64,000 nucleotides of DNA. It comes from an uncultured Pelagibacteraceae bacterium (GTDB lineage: Bacteria > Pseudomonadota > Alphaproteobacteria > Pelagibacterales > Pelagibacteraceae). The position numbers and the translations under genes were made by a program. Positions 28,925 to 36,839 of this stretch are shown one piece after another; position 1 is the first letter of the stretch, and the number at the start of each line of letters is the position of its first letter. The notes under the pieces were generated by a model that was not told where the DNA came from, did no database searches, and saw only the letters and a program-made list of their open reading frames with translations. The stretch spans positions 62,001 through 126,000 of the forward strand of contig CABXWY010000001.1 of the NCBI GenBank assembly GCA_902515985.1. Reading direction: 5' to 3'.

Positions 28925-29830
28925 ATGAATACCAAAAACAATTTAATTATTCTGAGAGCTGCTGAGGGTATAGGTAATCAGTTGTTTATGTTTGCAAATG
29001 CTTTCGCATTATCAAAAAAATACAATTATAAACTTTTAATTGATGATACATCTGGATATTTTAAAAAAAAGAATAGAATAAGAAGTTTTGAGCTAGATAA
29101 ATTTATCAAAGATATAAACATAGCTAATGACAATTTTAAATTCGATTCTTATTTAAAAGATTTTAAAAGAAAGATCCAAAAAAGAATTGATCCATTTTTA
29201 AGTACAAAAAAATTTTATATAGAAGATACTAACTCTGCAAAGAAAACTTTTTTTAAAAAGATAAATCTACAAAATTTTTCAAATTTAATCTTTTTAGAAG
29301 GACATTTTGAATCTGAGTATTACTTTATAGACTATTCTAATGATATTAAAGAATTGATATTATTAGATAAAAATTCATTAGAGATGAATAATAAATATAT
29401 TAATAGTTTAATTAATTCAAATTCTATTTCTATCTGTATCCGTCAAAATAGATATTCTGAGGGAAAATTTAAGAACGATCAACGATCTTTAAGATTTACA
29501 AAAGATACTATAAGTTACGTTAATAGAGCAGTTAATTATATTAAAAGCAAAGTCTCTAATCCCAAGTTTTTTATTTGGTCAAATGACTTTAACAATCTAA
29601 GAGAATATTTTAGTGAAGACGATTATGTTTTTATTGATAATAAAATAAATAAACCCTTAAATGATTTTAATTTGTTCAATTATAGTAAACATTTCATTGT
29701 TGGTCCCACCTCTTTTCATTGGTGGGGAGCCTGGTTAAATAATAACCCTAATAAAATATGCATCAGACCTAAGGATTTAAACCCTTCTAATAATGCTAAT
29801 TTTTGGCCAGAAAAGTGGATTTCAATTTGA
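28925..29830 (+). CDS. Alpha-1,2-fucosyltransferase-like protein (GT11)
   Basis: Transfers a sugar, usually fucose from GDP-fucose, to a glycan. GIGNQLFMFANAFALSKKY is the family's N-terminal signature, GHFESEYYF the middle block, and GPTSFHWWGAWL the C-terminal one. The usual H-x-R-R-x-D-Y donor motif appears as SICIRQNRYSEG, a diverged form that may signal another donor. The gene ends five bases before the opposing recombinase. Confidence 0.85.
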   Translation: MNTKNNLIILRAAEGIGNQLFMFANAFALSKKYNYKLLIDDTSGYFKKKNRIRSFELDKFIKDINIANDNFKFDSYLKDFKRKIQKRIDPFLSTKKFYIEDTNSAKKTFFKKINLQNFSNLIFLEGHFESEYYFIDYSNDIKELILLDKNSLEMNNKYINSLINSNSISICIRQNRYSEGKFKNDQRSLRFTKDTISYVNRAVNYIKSKVSNPKFFIWSNDFNNLREYFSEDDYVFIDNKINKPLNDFNLFNYSKHFIVGPTSFHWWGAWLNNNPNKICIRPKDLNPSNNANFWPEKWISI

Positions 29831-29834
29831 TTTT

Positions 29835-30788
29835 TTATATTTTAATTTTACTTAAAGCGTTATTTTTAAATATGTTAGCTTCTCTGATGTATCTTCTGAC
29901 CATTTGATTAGTTTTATGTCCTGTCATTGCCATTATACTACGTTCATCCGCACCTGATTCTGCTGCAACTGTAGCAAATCCGGCTCTTAAACTATGACCA
30001 GCAAAATTTTTATTTTCAATACCTGCTAAATTTAAATATTCCTTCATTAATAGGACTACTGTTTGATCTGTAAGTCTTTTATCAGTTAATGCGGAGCCTT
30101 TAGCAAATCTTCTAAAAATAGGTCCTGATCTAATTTTAGAAATATCTAACCATTTTTTTAAATTGCTTACTGGACAATAGATTTCATTTGTGAAGTAGGG
30201 CAGTCCCTTTATCATTCCTTCTCCAAATTGGTCTGTTTTTGATCTTCTGATTGTTATTTTAAGCCCTTCAGGAACAAATTCTAGATCCTCATGATCTATT
30301 GAAATTAGCTCATTTCTTCGAAAACCTCCTCCAAACCCAATTAAGATTATTGATTTGTCTCTAAATTTTTTTATCTTTTCAATTTTTTGTTCATCTATTA
30401 CATTAATTATTGATTTTAAATGATTGATTAATATAGGTTTTTTCCCTTTCTGAATACTACCTTTAACCCTTTTTATTCCCATTAAATTTTCAACAATTAT
30501 AGGATGTTTGGTATCTAAATAATGACCTTTGAGCTTATGAACCATACTTATTGATACCAATCTTCTTCTTAAAGTACTTGTTTTTGAGTTTTTTGATAGA
30601 TGGGTTAGGTAAATAGATATTATTTTTGGTTCAGTTGGCAATGAATTTAATCCGTGCTTAGAGCAAAAAGCACTAAAATCTTTAAAATCCGATTTATACG
30701 CCCTTAAAGTGTTATTAGCTTTAGAGTTTCTGAGGTTATTTAATGTTTCCTCATGTAGTGATTTTAGGTCCGTTGTTAGCTCGTTCAT
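29835..30788 (-). CDS. Tyrosine recombinase/integrase
   Basis: Site-specific recombinase with an N-terminal SAM-like core-binding domain (about 1-105) and a catalytic domain. The catalytic set is complete: Arg157 (GFRRNEL), Lys184 (RSKTD), His265 and Arg268 (HSLRAG), His291 (GHKT) and Tyr300. It is not an obvious XerC or XerD. There is no excisionase, phage or conjugation gene beside it. It ends the glycan block and opens the loosely packed segment that follows. Confidence 0.93.
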   Translation of the reverse strand: MNELTTDLKSLHEETLNNLRNSKANNTLRAYKSDFKDFSAFCSKHGLNSLPTEPKIISIYLTHLSKNSKTSTLRRRLVSISMVHKLKGHYLDTKHPIIVENLMGIKRVKGSIQKGKKPILINHLKSIINVIDEQKIEKIKKFRDKSIILIGFGGGFRRNELISIDHEDLEFVPEGLKITIRRSKTDQFGEGMIKGLPYFTNEIYCPVSNLKKWLDISKIRSGPIFRRFAKGSALTDKRLTDQTVVLLMKEYLNLAGIENKNFAGHSLRAGFATVAAESGADERSIMAMTGHKTNQMVRRYIREANIFKNNALSKIKI

Positions 30789-30873
30789 ATAATTACTATT
30801 GATAACAATTAATTATCATTAGTAATAATATAACTCATTTAATAAGTCAAGCAATTAATATAGAAGATTTTAG

Positions 30874-31038
30874 ATGCCAAGATATGTAATTATAGGACTA
30901 GCTGTTATTGTTGGAACATTTCTAATTATGAATTATTGGCCAAAATTAAAAAACCAAACAAAAACCCGAATATTAATGGGCATATTTGGAATCTTTTTTA
31001 TAAGCATATTTATCCTCTTATTTTTGTTAATGTATTAG
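30874..31038 (+). CDS. Small two-helix membrane protein, unknown
   Basis: A 54-residue frame from the ATG at 30874. Two hydrophobic stretches (YVIIGLAVIVGTFLIMNYW and GIFGIFFISIFILLFLLMY) flank a basic loop KLKNQTKTR, so it is probably a hairpin in the inner membrane. It diverges from the recombinase across 85 bases and stops five bases before the probable start of the DUF2938 gene. No family is recognised. Confidence 0.55.
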   Translation: MPRYVIIGLAVIVGTFLIMNYWPKLKNQTKTRILMGIFGIFFISIFILLFLLMY

Positions 31039-31043
31039 AAACT

Positions 31044-31517
31044 TTGATCGATATTTTTAGTATAATTATTGCTGGTATTTTTTCTTGCATAATTCTTGAT
31101 ATTTTAGGGTTTTTAATGAAGTTTTTGGGTATTCCTGAACCTTCCTGGGCTATTGTTGGTAGATGGACCTATTATATGATTAAAAAAGCCAAATTTTATA
31201 ACCCTAATATTGCAGAAATGGCTTCGTTCAAGTATGAGGTTGTTCTAGGTTGGGTTTTTCACTATTACTTATCAATTTGTTGGGCTGTTATTTACTACAT
31301 TTGTTTTATATTAATTGGTCTTAAAATGTCCTATTTTTCGGGGTTCATTTTTGGGGCTTTGACTACTTTAGCTCCATTATTGATATTTTTGCCATTTACT
31401 GGGCAAGGTATATTTGCAGTTAATACTAATATACCTATAAGAACCTCATTAATTTTTTTAATTAGACATTCAATTTATGGAGTTGCTATGTATGAGGGTT
31501 TTAGATGGTTCAATTAA
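31044..31517 (+). CDS. DUF2938 family membrane protein
   Basis: About 157 residues and four membrane helices. The family blocks are visible in order: FGIP-like FLGIPEP, WAIVGRW, the LGWVFHY region and LTTLAPLLIFLP. The function is unknown. The frame opens upstream to a TTG at 30936, but that part overlaps the small membrane protein. The TTG at 31044 puts the first helix at the N-terminus as in the family. The start is therefore uncertain, and both candidates are TTG. Confidence 0.72.
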   Translation: MIDIFSIIIAGIFSCIILDILGFLMKFLGIPEPSWAIVGRWTYYMIKKAKFYNPNIAEMASFKYEVVLGWVFHYYLSICWAVIYYICFILIGLKMSYFSGFIFGALTTLAPLLIFLPFTGQGIFAVNTNIPIRTSLIFLIRHSIYGVAMYEGFRWFN

Positions 31518-31619
31518 AAAATGAAAAAAAGTTATCCCCACTATTCACTTATTTCTGAAAAAAATAAAAAAACAATCAAAAAGTGATTAATACAACTTAT
31601 TATTATTGGTATTATTGTT

Positions 31620-31804
31620 TCAATTAAGAGGCAACTCTTAACTGACCGACTGGGGAAATGCCGAGAGGACCAAGCCAGGAGGCAGAAAGCTTCGCAGAGT
31701 AGCGCTAAAATTGTGAGGCGGGAGGCATGGCGGTAGCGCCTACAACGACGTGCCAAAACAACTGTTCTTTGCACTGTAAAAAGTGCAAGGAAACAGGGGT
31801 TTTT
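31620..31804 (+). ncRNA. GC-rich structured RNA candidate, family unknown
   Basis: By hand count, bases 31641-31754 are about 60 percent G+C in a region otherwise near 30. Structure: TTAAGAG (31624-31630) pairs with CTCTTAA (31635-31641) around a GCAA tetraloop. GGCATG (31724-31729) pairs with CGTGCC (31749-31754) and encloses GTAG/CTAC (31733-31736 with 31740-31743). A 14-pair terminal hairpin is followed by five T. I could not match it to RNase P RNA, tmRNA, SRP RNA, 6S RNA or common riboswitches. The 5' end is a guess. It may be a free RNA or a leader of the downstream gene. Confidence 0.6.
31762..31804 (+). terminator. Intrinsic terminator ending the RNA candidate
   Basis: CTGTT-CTTTGCACT (31762-31775) pairs with AGTGCAAGG-AACAG (31782-31796) around loop GTAAAA, with one bulged A and one G-T pair. 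GGG and then TTTTT (31800-31804) follow. The T run ends three bases before the ATG of the methyltransferase gene, so the hairpin could also attenuate that gene. Confidence 0.7.
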
Positions 31805-31807
31805 AAA

Positions 31808-32077
31808 ATGAAAGGTACATTTTTTCAAAAAAAAGTTTGGAACTATTTAAAAACTATCCCAAAAGGTCAGGTTAAAACTTATAAACAAGTAGCAATAGGC
31901 ATTAAAAGACCAAAATCGGCCCGTGCAGTTGCTAATGCATGTGCTAAAAACCCTTATGCACCCAAAATACCGTGCCATAGAGTAATTAGATCAGATGGAG
32001 GGCTTGGAGGTTACTCTGGAATAGGTGGAATTAAAAAAAAGCTCCGATTACTTAGAGCTGAGAAAGTAAGTATTTAA
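31808..32077 (+). CDS. ogt: Minimal O6-methylguanine-DNA methyltransferase
   Basis: Suicide repair protein that moves alkyl groups from guanine O6 to its own cysteine. The DNA-binding/active domain is complete in 89 residues: FFQKKVWNYLKTIPKGQVKTY, the arginine finger in SARAVANAC, the PCHRV active site and GGLGGYSGI. The N-terminal ribonuclease-like domain of Ogt/MGMT is missing. The frame opens upstream to 31727 through the RNA hairpin, and the ATG at 31808 starts at the domain edge. Confidence 0.88.
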   Translation: MKGTFFQKKVWNYLKTIPKGQVKTYKQVAIGIKRPKSARAVANACAKNPYAPKIPCHRVIRSDGGLGGYSGIGGIKKKLRLLRAEKVSI

Positions 32078-32572
32078 CCTTTTTAATAAGTTATTTTCTG
32101 TCTAAAAAGCTAATAAAATCAACGTTTTTTTAACATTTTAATTAAAATTCATGTTAAGAGCACATTTCACCCTTCAGTTGTAGCATTTAGCACAGTCTGC
32201 TAAAATTAGACCCCTCTATGTCCCTTTAAATGCCATATTCAGTTTATGCATTGCTCTATTATTAAACAATAACAACACTCTTAGATTGCCCCATTTAATA
32301 CGTTCTTATAATTTTTAATCTTTTAAAATCATAAATAGTTGATTCAAAAACCTATATTTTATGCCACTTTTAACATTTTAAGTTATTTTTGAGAGAAATA
32401 TGAAAAATTATCCTTATTTTAAATACCATAATAACAATATTTTAATTAATAATCCTAGCTTTATTGATTAATTAAATTATTTTTATTAATAAAATAATGT
32501 AATAATTACAATAGTTTAAAAGTTACACTTTAAGTTTTACTTTATTAATTAGTAAATAATTGATACCTAATA
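32078..32572. other. 495-base stretch without a recognisable gene
   Basis: No reading frame looks coding. Bases about 32165-32275 are less AT-rich than the rest and contain a perfect hairpin, TTTAGCA (32186-32192) with TGCTAAA (32198-32204) and a 5-base loop. AATGC and GCATT further on could pair. From about 32330 to 32570 it is nearly pure A/T. No repeat, attachment site or promoter could be fixed. It is by far the longest gap in the window. Confidence 0.6.
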
Positions 32573-33424
32573 TTAAAAATTGGATTTATGATAAGTTTCT
32601 CTTCTCGCAATGTAGATTCCAGAAATAACGATTATAAACAACCCAAGGAAAGTCCAATTATCTGGAAAATCATTAAAGAAAAAATAGCCAATAATAATAT
32701 TAGTAACAATTTCAAAGTAGCTAAAAGGAGCAAGTTTAGACGCATCGGCATATTTAAGGGATAATATAAGAAAAAAATGGCCTACACAGGCAAATACACC
32801 AATAGCACCCAATAGTGACCACTGATTTAACGTAGGAGCAACCCAAACAAATGGCATAGTTAAAGATATAATTATCGCCCCCACTACACCAGTTAACAAA
32901 AGCGTTAACAAGGGATTGTCTGATTTACTTAACTTACGTGTAATAATTAAATAAAATCCATACATAATACCTGTACCTAGCGCAGCAAAACTTGCAAAAT
33001 TTATTTCTACAAAACCAGGTCTAATAACAACTAGAGATCCCAAAAAACCAATTATCACAGCTAACCACCTTTTATATCCAACTTTTTCTCCTAACAAAAT
33101 TGGTGAAAATGCAGTCACTACTAATGGAGCTATAAATGCGAGCGTTAGTGCTTTTGCTAATGATATTATTGATATTGAATAGAAAAAACAAACATTCGCT
33201 ATTAAAAGTAATAATCCTCTTAAAATTTGTAATTTTGGTTCACTTGTCCAAACAAGATTTTTTCTAAAAAGAAAAAACATTAGAGGCAAAGTAAAAACTA
33301 CTGTAAAAAAATATCTTCCCCAAGTAATTTGTAAAACCGGAAGATCAACACTAAGATATTTAGCTATACCATCCATTATTGGCAACATTATCCAAGCCAA
33401 TAGGTTAAAAGCTATAGCCTTCAT
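32573..33424 (-). CDS. EamA-family (DMT) permease
   Basis: Ten-helix drug/metabolite transporter, 283 residues, with two EamA repeats. The first begins at AWIMLPIMDGIAKYLS, with RYFFTVVFTLPLM following. The second includes YFEIVTNIIIGYFFF near the end. The substrate is unknown. The start shares one base with the stop of the AEC transporter gene, so it is the last gene of the rplM operon strand run. Confidence 0.88.
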   Translation of the reverse strand: MKAIAFNLLAWIMLPIMDGIAKYLSVDLPVLQITWGRYFFTVVFTLPLMFFLFRKNLVWTSEPKLQILRGLLLLIANVCFFYSISIISLAKALTLAFIAPLVVTAFSPILLGEKVGYKRWLAVIIGFLGSLVVIRPGFVEINFASFAALGTGIMYGFYLIITRKLSKSDNPLLTLLLTGVVGAIIISLTMPFVWVAPTLNQWSLLGAIGVFACVGHFFLILSLKYADASKLAPFSYFEIVTNIIIGYFFFNDFPDNWTFLGLFIIVISGIYIARRETYHKSNF

Positions 33425-34326
33425 TAAGGAAAGAAACTTAATGCTATGAATACAATAATTGGAATAGTTACAAATGAAATAACTGTTGATACAAAAATCA
33501 TGCTTGCTACATTATCTACGTTCTCTTTAGGTGAATACATTGAACCAACAAGAAAATTTAGAATTGCGCTAGGCATAGAACATTGAATTAATAATACACC
33601 AGCGGCAAAACCACTTAAATTGAAATAATAAATAATTGCAAAACCAACAGCTGGACCTAAAATAACTCTAGCAAATGATGAAATTAATGATCTTTTTAAA
33701 GAAAAAACTTTAAGACGAGTAAGTGCAATTCCTAAAGACATTAAAATTAGAAATATAGTAGCATACATTAATAAAAATGAAGTATTTTCAACAAATACTG
33801 GAAGCTCGATATTAAAATAAAGTAATAATACAGATATAATAATTGTATAAAAAGGTGGACTCTTTAAAATAACATCAAAACTAAATTTTCTATCAGCTAA
33901 AAAAACACCAACAGTGAAATGAAAAAGAATAATTAATGCTGTTATTGCAGCAGCCACACCTAATCCATCAAAACCATATGCAAAAAGACATATAGGAAAA
34001 CCCATATTACCTGTATTTGGCATCATAAAAGGTGGTAATTCTCTTATAATGTCCTTAGATTTTATAAAATATAAAAAAATAACTCCTATAACTGCAAAAC
34101 CGCATATAGCTATTAAATAATACCAAAAATAATCAACGAAGGTTTGAAAATTTATATTTTTAACATTTAAAGCATAAATAATCATCGCGGGAGAACCGAC
34201 ATTTGCCGCAAAGTTAGTTATAAATTTTGTATCAAATTTTTTATCTTTTTTACCAATAAAGTACCCAATACCTATTATGAAAAAAACAGGAAATATGACT
34301 TCGAAAAGTTTTATGTATATTTCCAT
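33424..34326 (-). CDS. AEC-family (auxin efflux carrier/MdcF type) transporter
   Basis: About ten helices in 300 residues. FPVFFIIGIGYFIGKK at the N-terminus, the MMPNTGNMGFPICLFAYG block and CSMPSAILNFLVG are typical. Known members carry small organic acids such as malate or malonate, but the substrate here is unknown. It directly abuts hom. Confidence 0.87.
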   Translation of the reverse strand: MEIYIKLFEVIFPVFFIIGIGYFIGKKDKKFDTKFITNFAANVGSPAMIIYALNVKNINFQTFVDYFWYYLIAICGFAVIGVIFLYFIKSKDIIRELPPFMMPNTGNMGFPICLFAYGFDGLGVAAAITALIILFHFTVGVFLADRKFSFDVILKSPPFYTIIISVLLLYFNIELPVFVENTSFLLMYATIFLILMSLGIALTRLKVFSLKRSLISSFARVILGPAVGFAIIYYFNLSGFAAGVLLIQCSMPSAILNFLVGSMYSPKENVDNVASMIFVSTVISFVTIPIIVFIALSFFP

Positions 34327-35616
34327 TTAAAAAAGTCTTAATAAAACTGGTTTTTTAATGATATTCTTATTTGATGTAATTGATTTTAAGCATTTTTTTG
34401 AATTATTTTCTTTAACACTATGAGTTATAATAATTATTGATGCCTTTTTGTTAGCATTATTAGGAATCTGTATTAATCTTTGGATAGAAATTTTATACTT
34501 AGCTAGATGTTTAGTAATTTGAGACAAGACACCAGGTTTATCTTTCACTTCAAATCTTAAATAAAGTGAATTAATATAATTTTTATCATCATAAATTTTA
34601 ACTTTTTTTCTAACATTATTTGGTAACCCAAAAGGAAATTTAATATTACCTCTTAATACAGATAAAAAATCTGACATCAAAGCAGATGAAGTTGGACCGG
34701 GTCCTGCCCCTTCTCCCTGAAGAACGGATTCACCAACTGGTTTTCCCTCAAGAATAACCGCATTCATAACCCCACTAACATTTGCAATATATGTATTCTT
34801 TTTAACTAAACACGGGTGAACTCTTTCAAAAAGTTGATTATTAATCATCTCTGTTACACCAAGAAGTTTAATTCTTAGATTTAACTGTTCGGCCATATCA
34901 AAATCTTTGCTTTCAATATTTTCAATTCCTTCCATCATGCATTGTGATTTCGAAATTTTTTTATTAAATGCTAAGGCAGAAAGAATCTTCACTTTTGCAA
35001 GTGTATCGTAACCATTTAAATCCAATTTTGGATTTCCAGGTTCAGCATATCCAAGATTTTGTGCTTTCATTAATGCATTCTTAAATGAACTACCTGTATT
35101 TTCCATTTCAGATAAAATATAATTACATGTGCCATTAAGTATCCCATAAACTTTATGAATACTATTTGTAGCTAACCCTTCTTTAATGGTTCTTAAAATT
35201 GGAATACCACCTCCTACAGATGCTTCAAATTCTAGATTAACCTTATTTTTTACTGCTAAATCTGATAGATGTTCGCCATGTTTTGCGATTAAAGCTTTAT
35301 TGGGAGTTATAACATGAACTTTTTTCTTAATTGCTTTTTCTACTGTCTTTTTAGAAATTCCGTCAGAAAGTCCTATACATTCAAATAAAATATCTATTTT
35401 TTTATCATTTATTATTTTTAAAGGATTTGAGAAAAAGATTTTTTTGTTAACCTTAAAAATCCTTTTTTTATTCTTATTTTTTGCGCTGATAGCTACTATA
35501 TTTACAATCTTTCCAGTTTTATTTTGTATTTCTTTTTTTTTGGACGAAATCTCTTTGTAAAGATATGAACCAATCTGCCCCAATCCAACTATAGCAACAT
35601 TATATATCTTTTTCAT
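34327..35616 (-). CDS. hom: Homoserine dehydrogenase
   Basis: Reduces aspartate semialdehyde to homoserine for threonine and methionine. NAD(P) site VGLGQIGSYLY at residues about 10-20, EASVGGGIPILRTIKEG and GILNGTCNYILSEM of the catalytic domain, and a C-terminal ACT domain (FEVKDKPGVLSQI) for feedback control. 429 residues. The start overlaps the lipoprotein stop (ATGA). Confidence 0.96.
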   Translation of the reverse strand: MKKIYNVAIVGLGQIGSYLYKEISSKKKEIQNKTGKIVNIVAISAKNKNKKRIFKVNKKIFFSNPLKIINDKKIDILFECIGLSDGISKKTVEKAIKKKVHVITPNKALIAKHGEHLSDLAVKNKVNLEFEASVGGGIPILRTIKEGLATNSIHKVYGILNGTCNYILSEMENTGSSFKNALMKAQNLGYAEPGNPKLDLNGYDTLAKVKILSALAFNKKISKSQCMMEGIENIESKDFDMAEQLNLRIKLLGVTEMINNQLFERVHPCLVKKNTYIANVSGVMNAVILEGKPVGESVLQGEGAGPGPTSSALMSDFLSVLRGNIKFPFGLPNNVRKKVKIYDDKNYINSLYLRFEVKDKPGVLSQITKHLAKYKISIQRLIQIPNNANKKASIIIITHSVKENNSKKCLKSITSNKNIIKKPVLLRLF

Positions 35617-35789
35617 TTATCTATATTAGGAAAATCTTTTGAATTATTATAATCATCAAGTTTTTTTTTATATTCATCAATACTTAAGTCGTAGAAATTA
35701 TCAAAATCTACCTTTTTAGATACATTTTTTTTATTGCTGAAAGCACAAGAATTTAACAAAATTAAAATTACTATTAATAGTCTAATCAT
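35613..35789 (-). CDS. Small lipoprotein, unknown
   Basis: A 58-residue frame fitted between argC and hom with ATGA overlaps at both ends, which argues strongly that it is translated. It starts with a hydrophobic leader and the lipobox LLNSC (cysteine at residue 15), followed by a charged mature part with KKVDFDNFYDLSIDEYKKKL. It lacks the GCGxKGPL core of LptM-type small lipoproteins. No family is recognised. Confidence 0.7.
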   Translation of the reverse strand: MIRLLIVILILLNSCAFSNKKNVSKKVDFDNFYDLSIDEYKKKLDDYNNSKDFPNIDK

Positions 35790-36805
35790 TTTATACCCTC
35801 GTTTTCACTAAGACCCAATCTTAAATTCATATTTTGTACTGCTTGACCAGATCCACCTTTAATTAAATTGTCTATAACAGATAATAAAATAATTTTATTT
35901 TTATACTTAGACTTGCAAACCGAAATAATACAATTATTTGTATTTATTACGTTATTTGTACTAAGATGTGTGTCTTTATTTGCTATTTTAACAAATCTTT
36001 TTTTTCTATAAAAATTTTTGAGCGTACTTAAAATTTTATTTTGATTAATGCCCTTTTTGGTATCTACATAAATAGTGCTTAATATACCTCTGAACATTGG
36101 AATTAAATGAGGATTAAAAGTAAATCTAGGTTCTCTATTTGTATAATAATTTAGTACTTGTAAAATTTCAGGATTATGGCGATGCAAACCAATACCATAT
36201 GCACTAAGTGATTCATATAAATTACCTTTTTCATATTTTTTATGCACTCCTCTACCAGCACCTGAATATCCAGATTTTGAATCAATAACAATGTTGTCAG
36301 TGTTTATTATATTTTTTTGAATTAAAGGAACTAAGGGTAATAGAATTGACGTAGGATAGCACCCTGGACATGAAATTATATTATAATTTTTTAATTTATG
36401 ATTTAATAATTCAGGTAAAAGATAAACGCTTTTTTTTATATTATTTTTTGCTTTATGTTTTTGCTTGTACCATTTCAAATATACACTGCTATTTTTAAGT
36501 CTAAAATCTCCTGATAAGTCGATTAAAATATTTTTTTTGTTTAGTTGATTAGAGATAAGCTGAGCTTCACCATTTGGTAAAGCAGAAAAAATTATATCAC
36601 ATTCGTTAATTTTAGATTTAGTAATTTTACTGATCTTAGGAAGTTTTAATTTTATAGATTTATCATAATCTGTAACTTTTTTTCCTATCGAACTATTACC
36701 ACACAAATATTTGATTTTAATTTTTTTGTGTTTAATTAAAATTTTAACTAATTCAATACCCAGGTAACCAGTCGCACCAGCAATTAAAACATTTATTTTG
36801 GACAT
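35786..36805 (-). CDS. argC: N-acetyl-gamma-glutamyl-phosphate reductase
   Basis: Third step of arginine synthesis. NADP site VLIAGATGYLGIELVKIL at the N-terminus, catalytic Cys in SCPGCYPTS, and the GLHRHNPEI active-site histidine. The frame runs further upstream to 36901, but that part overlaps rpsI, and the ATG at 36805 fits the family's start. rplM-rpsI-argC is a conserved alphaproteobacterial order. Confidence 0.95.
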   Translation of the reverse strand: MSKINVLIAGATGYLGIELVKILIKHKKIKIKYLCGNSSIGKKVTDYDKSIKLKLPKISKITKSKINECDIIFSALPNGEAQLISNQLNKKNILIDLSGDFRLKNSSVYLKWYKQKHKAKNNIKKSVYLLPELLNHKLKNYNIISCPGCYPTSILLPLVPLIQKNIINTDNIVIDSKSGYSGAGRGVHKKYEKGNLYESLSAYGIGLHRHNPEILQVLNYYTNREPRFTFNPHLIPMFRGILSTIYVDTKKGINQNKILSTLKNFYRKKRFVKIANKDTHLSTNNVINTNNCIISVCKSKYKNKIILLSVIDNLIKGGSGQAVQNMNLRLGLSENEGIK

Positions 36806-36839
36806 TTTATACTTATAACAGTTTATATTGAAAAAAAAA

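Noticed and set aside
31530..31545. DnaA box / replication origin near GTTATCCCCAC
   Set aside because: A single imperfect match, with no cluster of boxes and no origin-associated genes.
31727..31810. N-terminal extension of the methyltransferase with four cysteines (C-x3-C-x3-C-x2-C)
   Set aside because: The cysteine codons come mostly from the arms of the terminator hairpin, the extension lies wholly within the RNA candidate, and the ATG at 31808 starts exactly at the family's domain.
31541..31828. Minus-strand frame with Cys/Arg-rich protein
   Set aside because: It reads antisense through the structured RNA and has no family resemblance.
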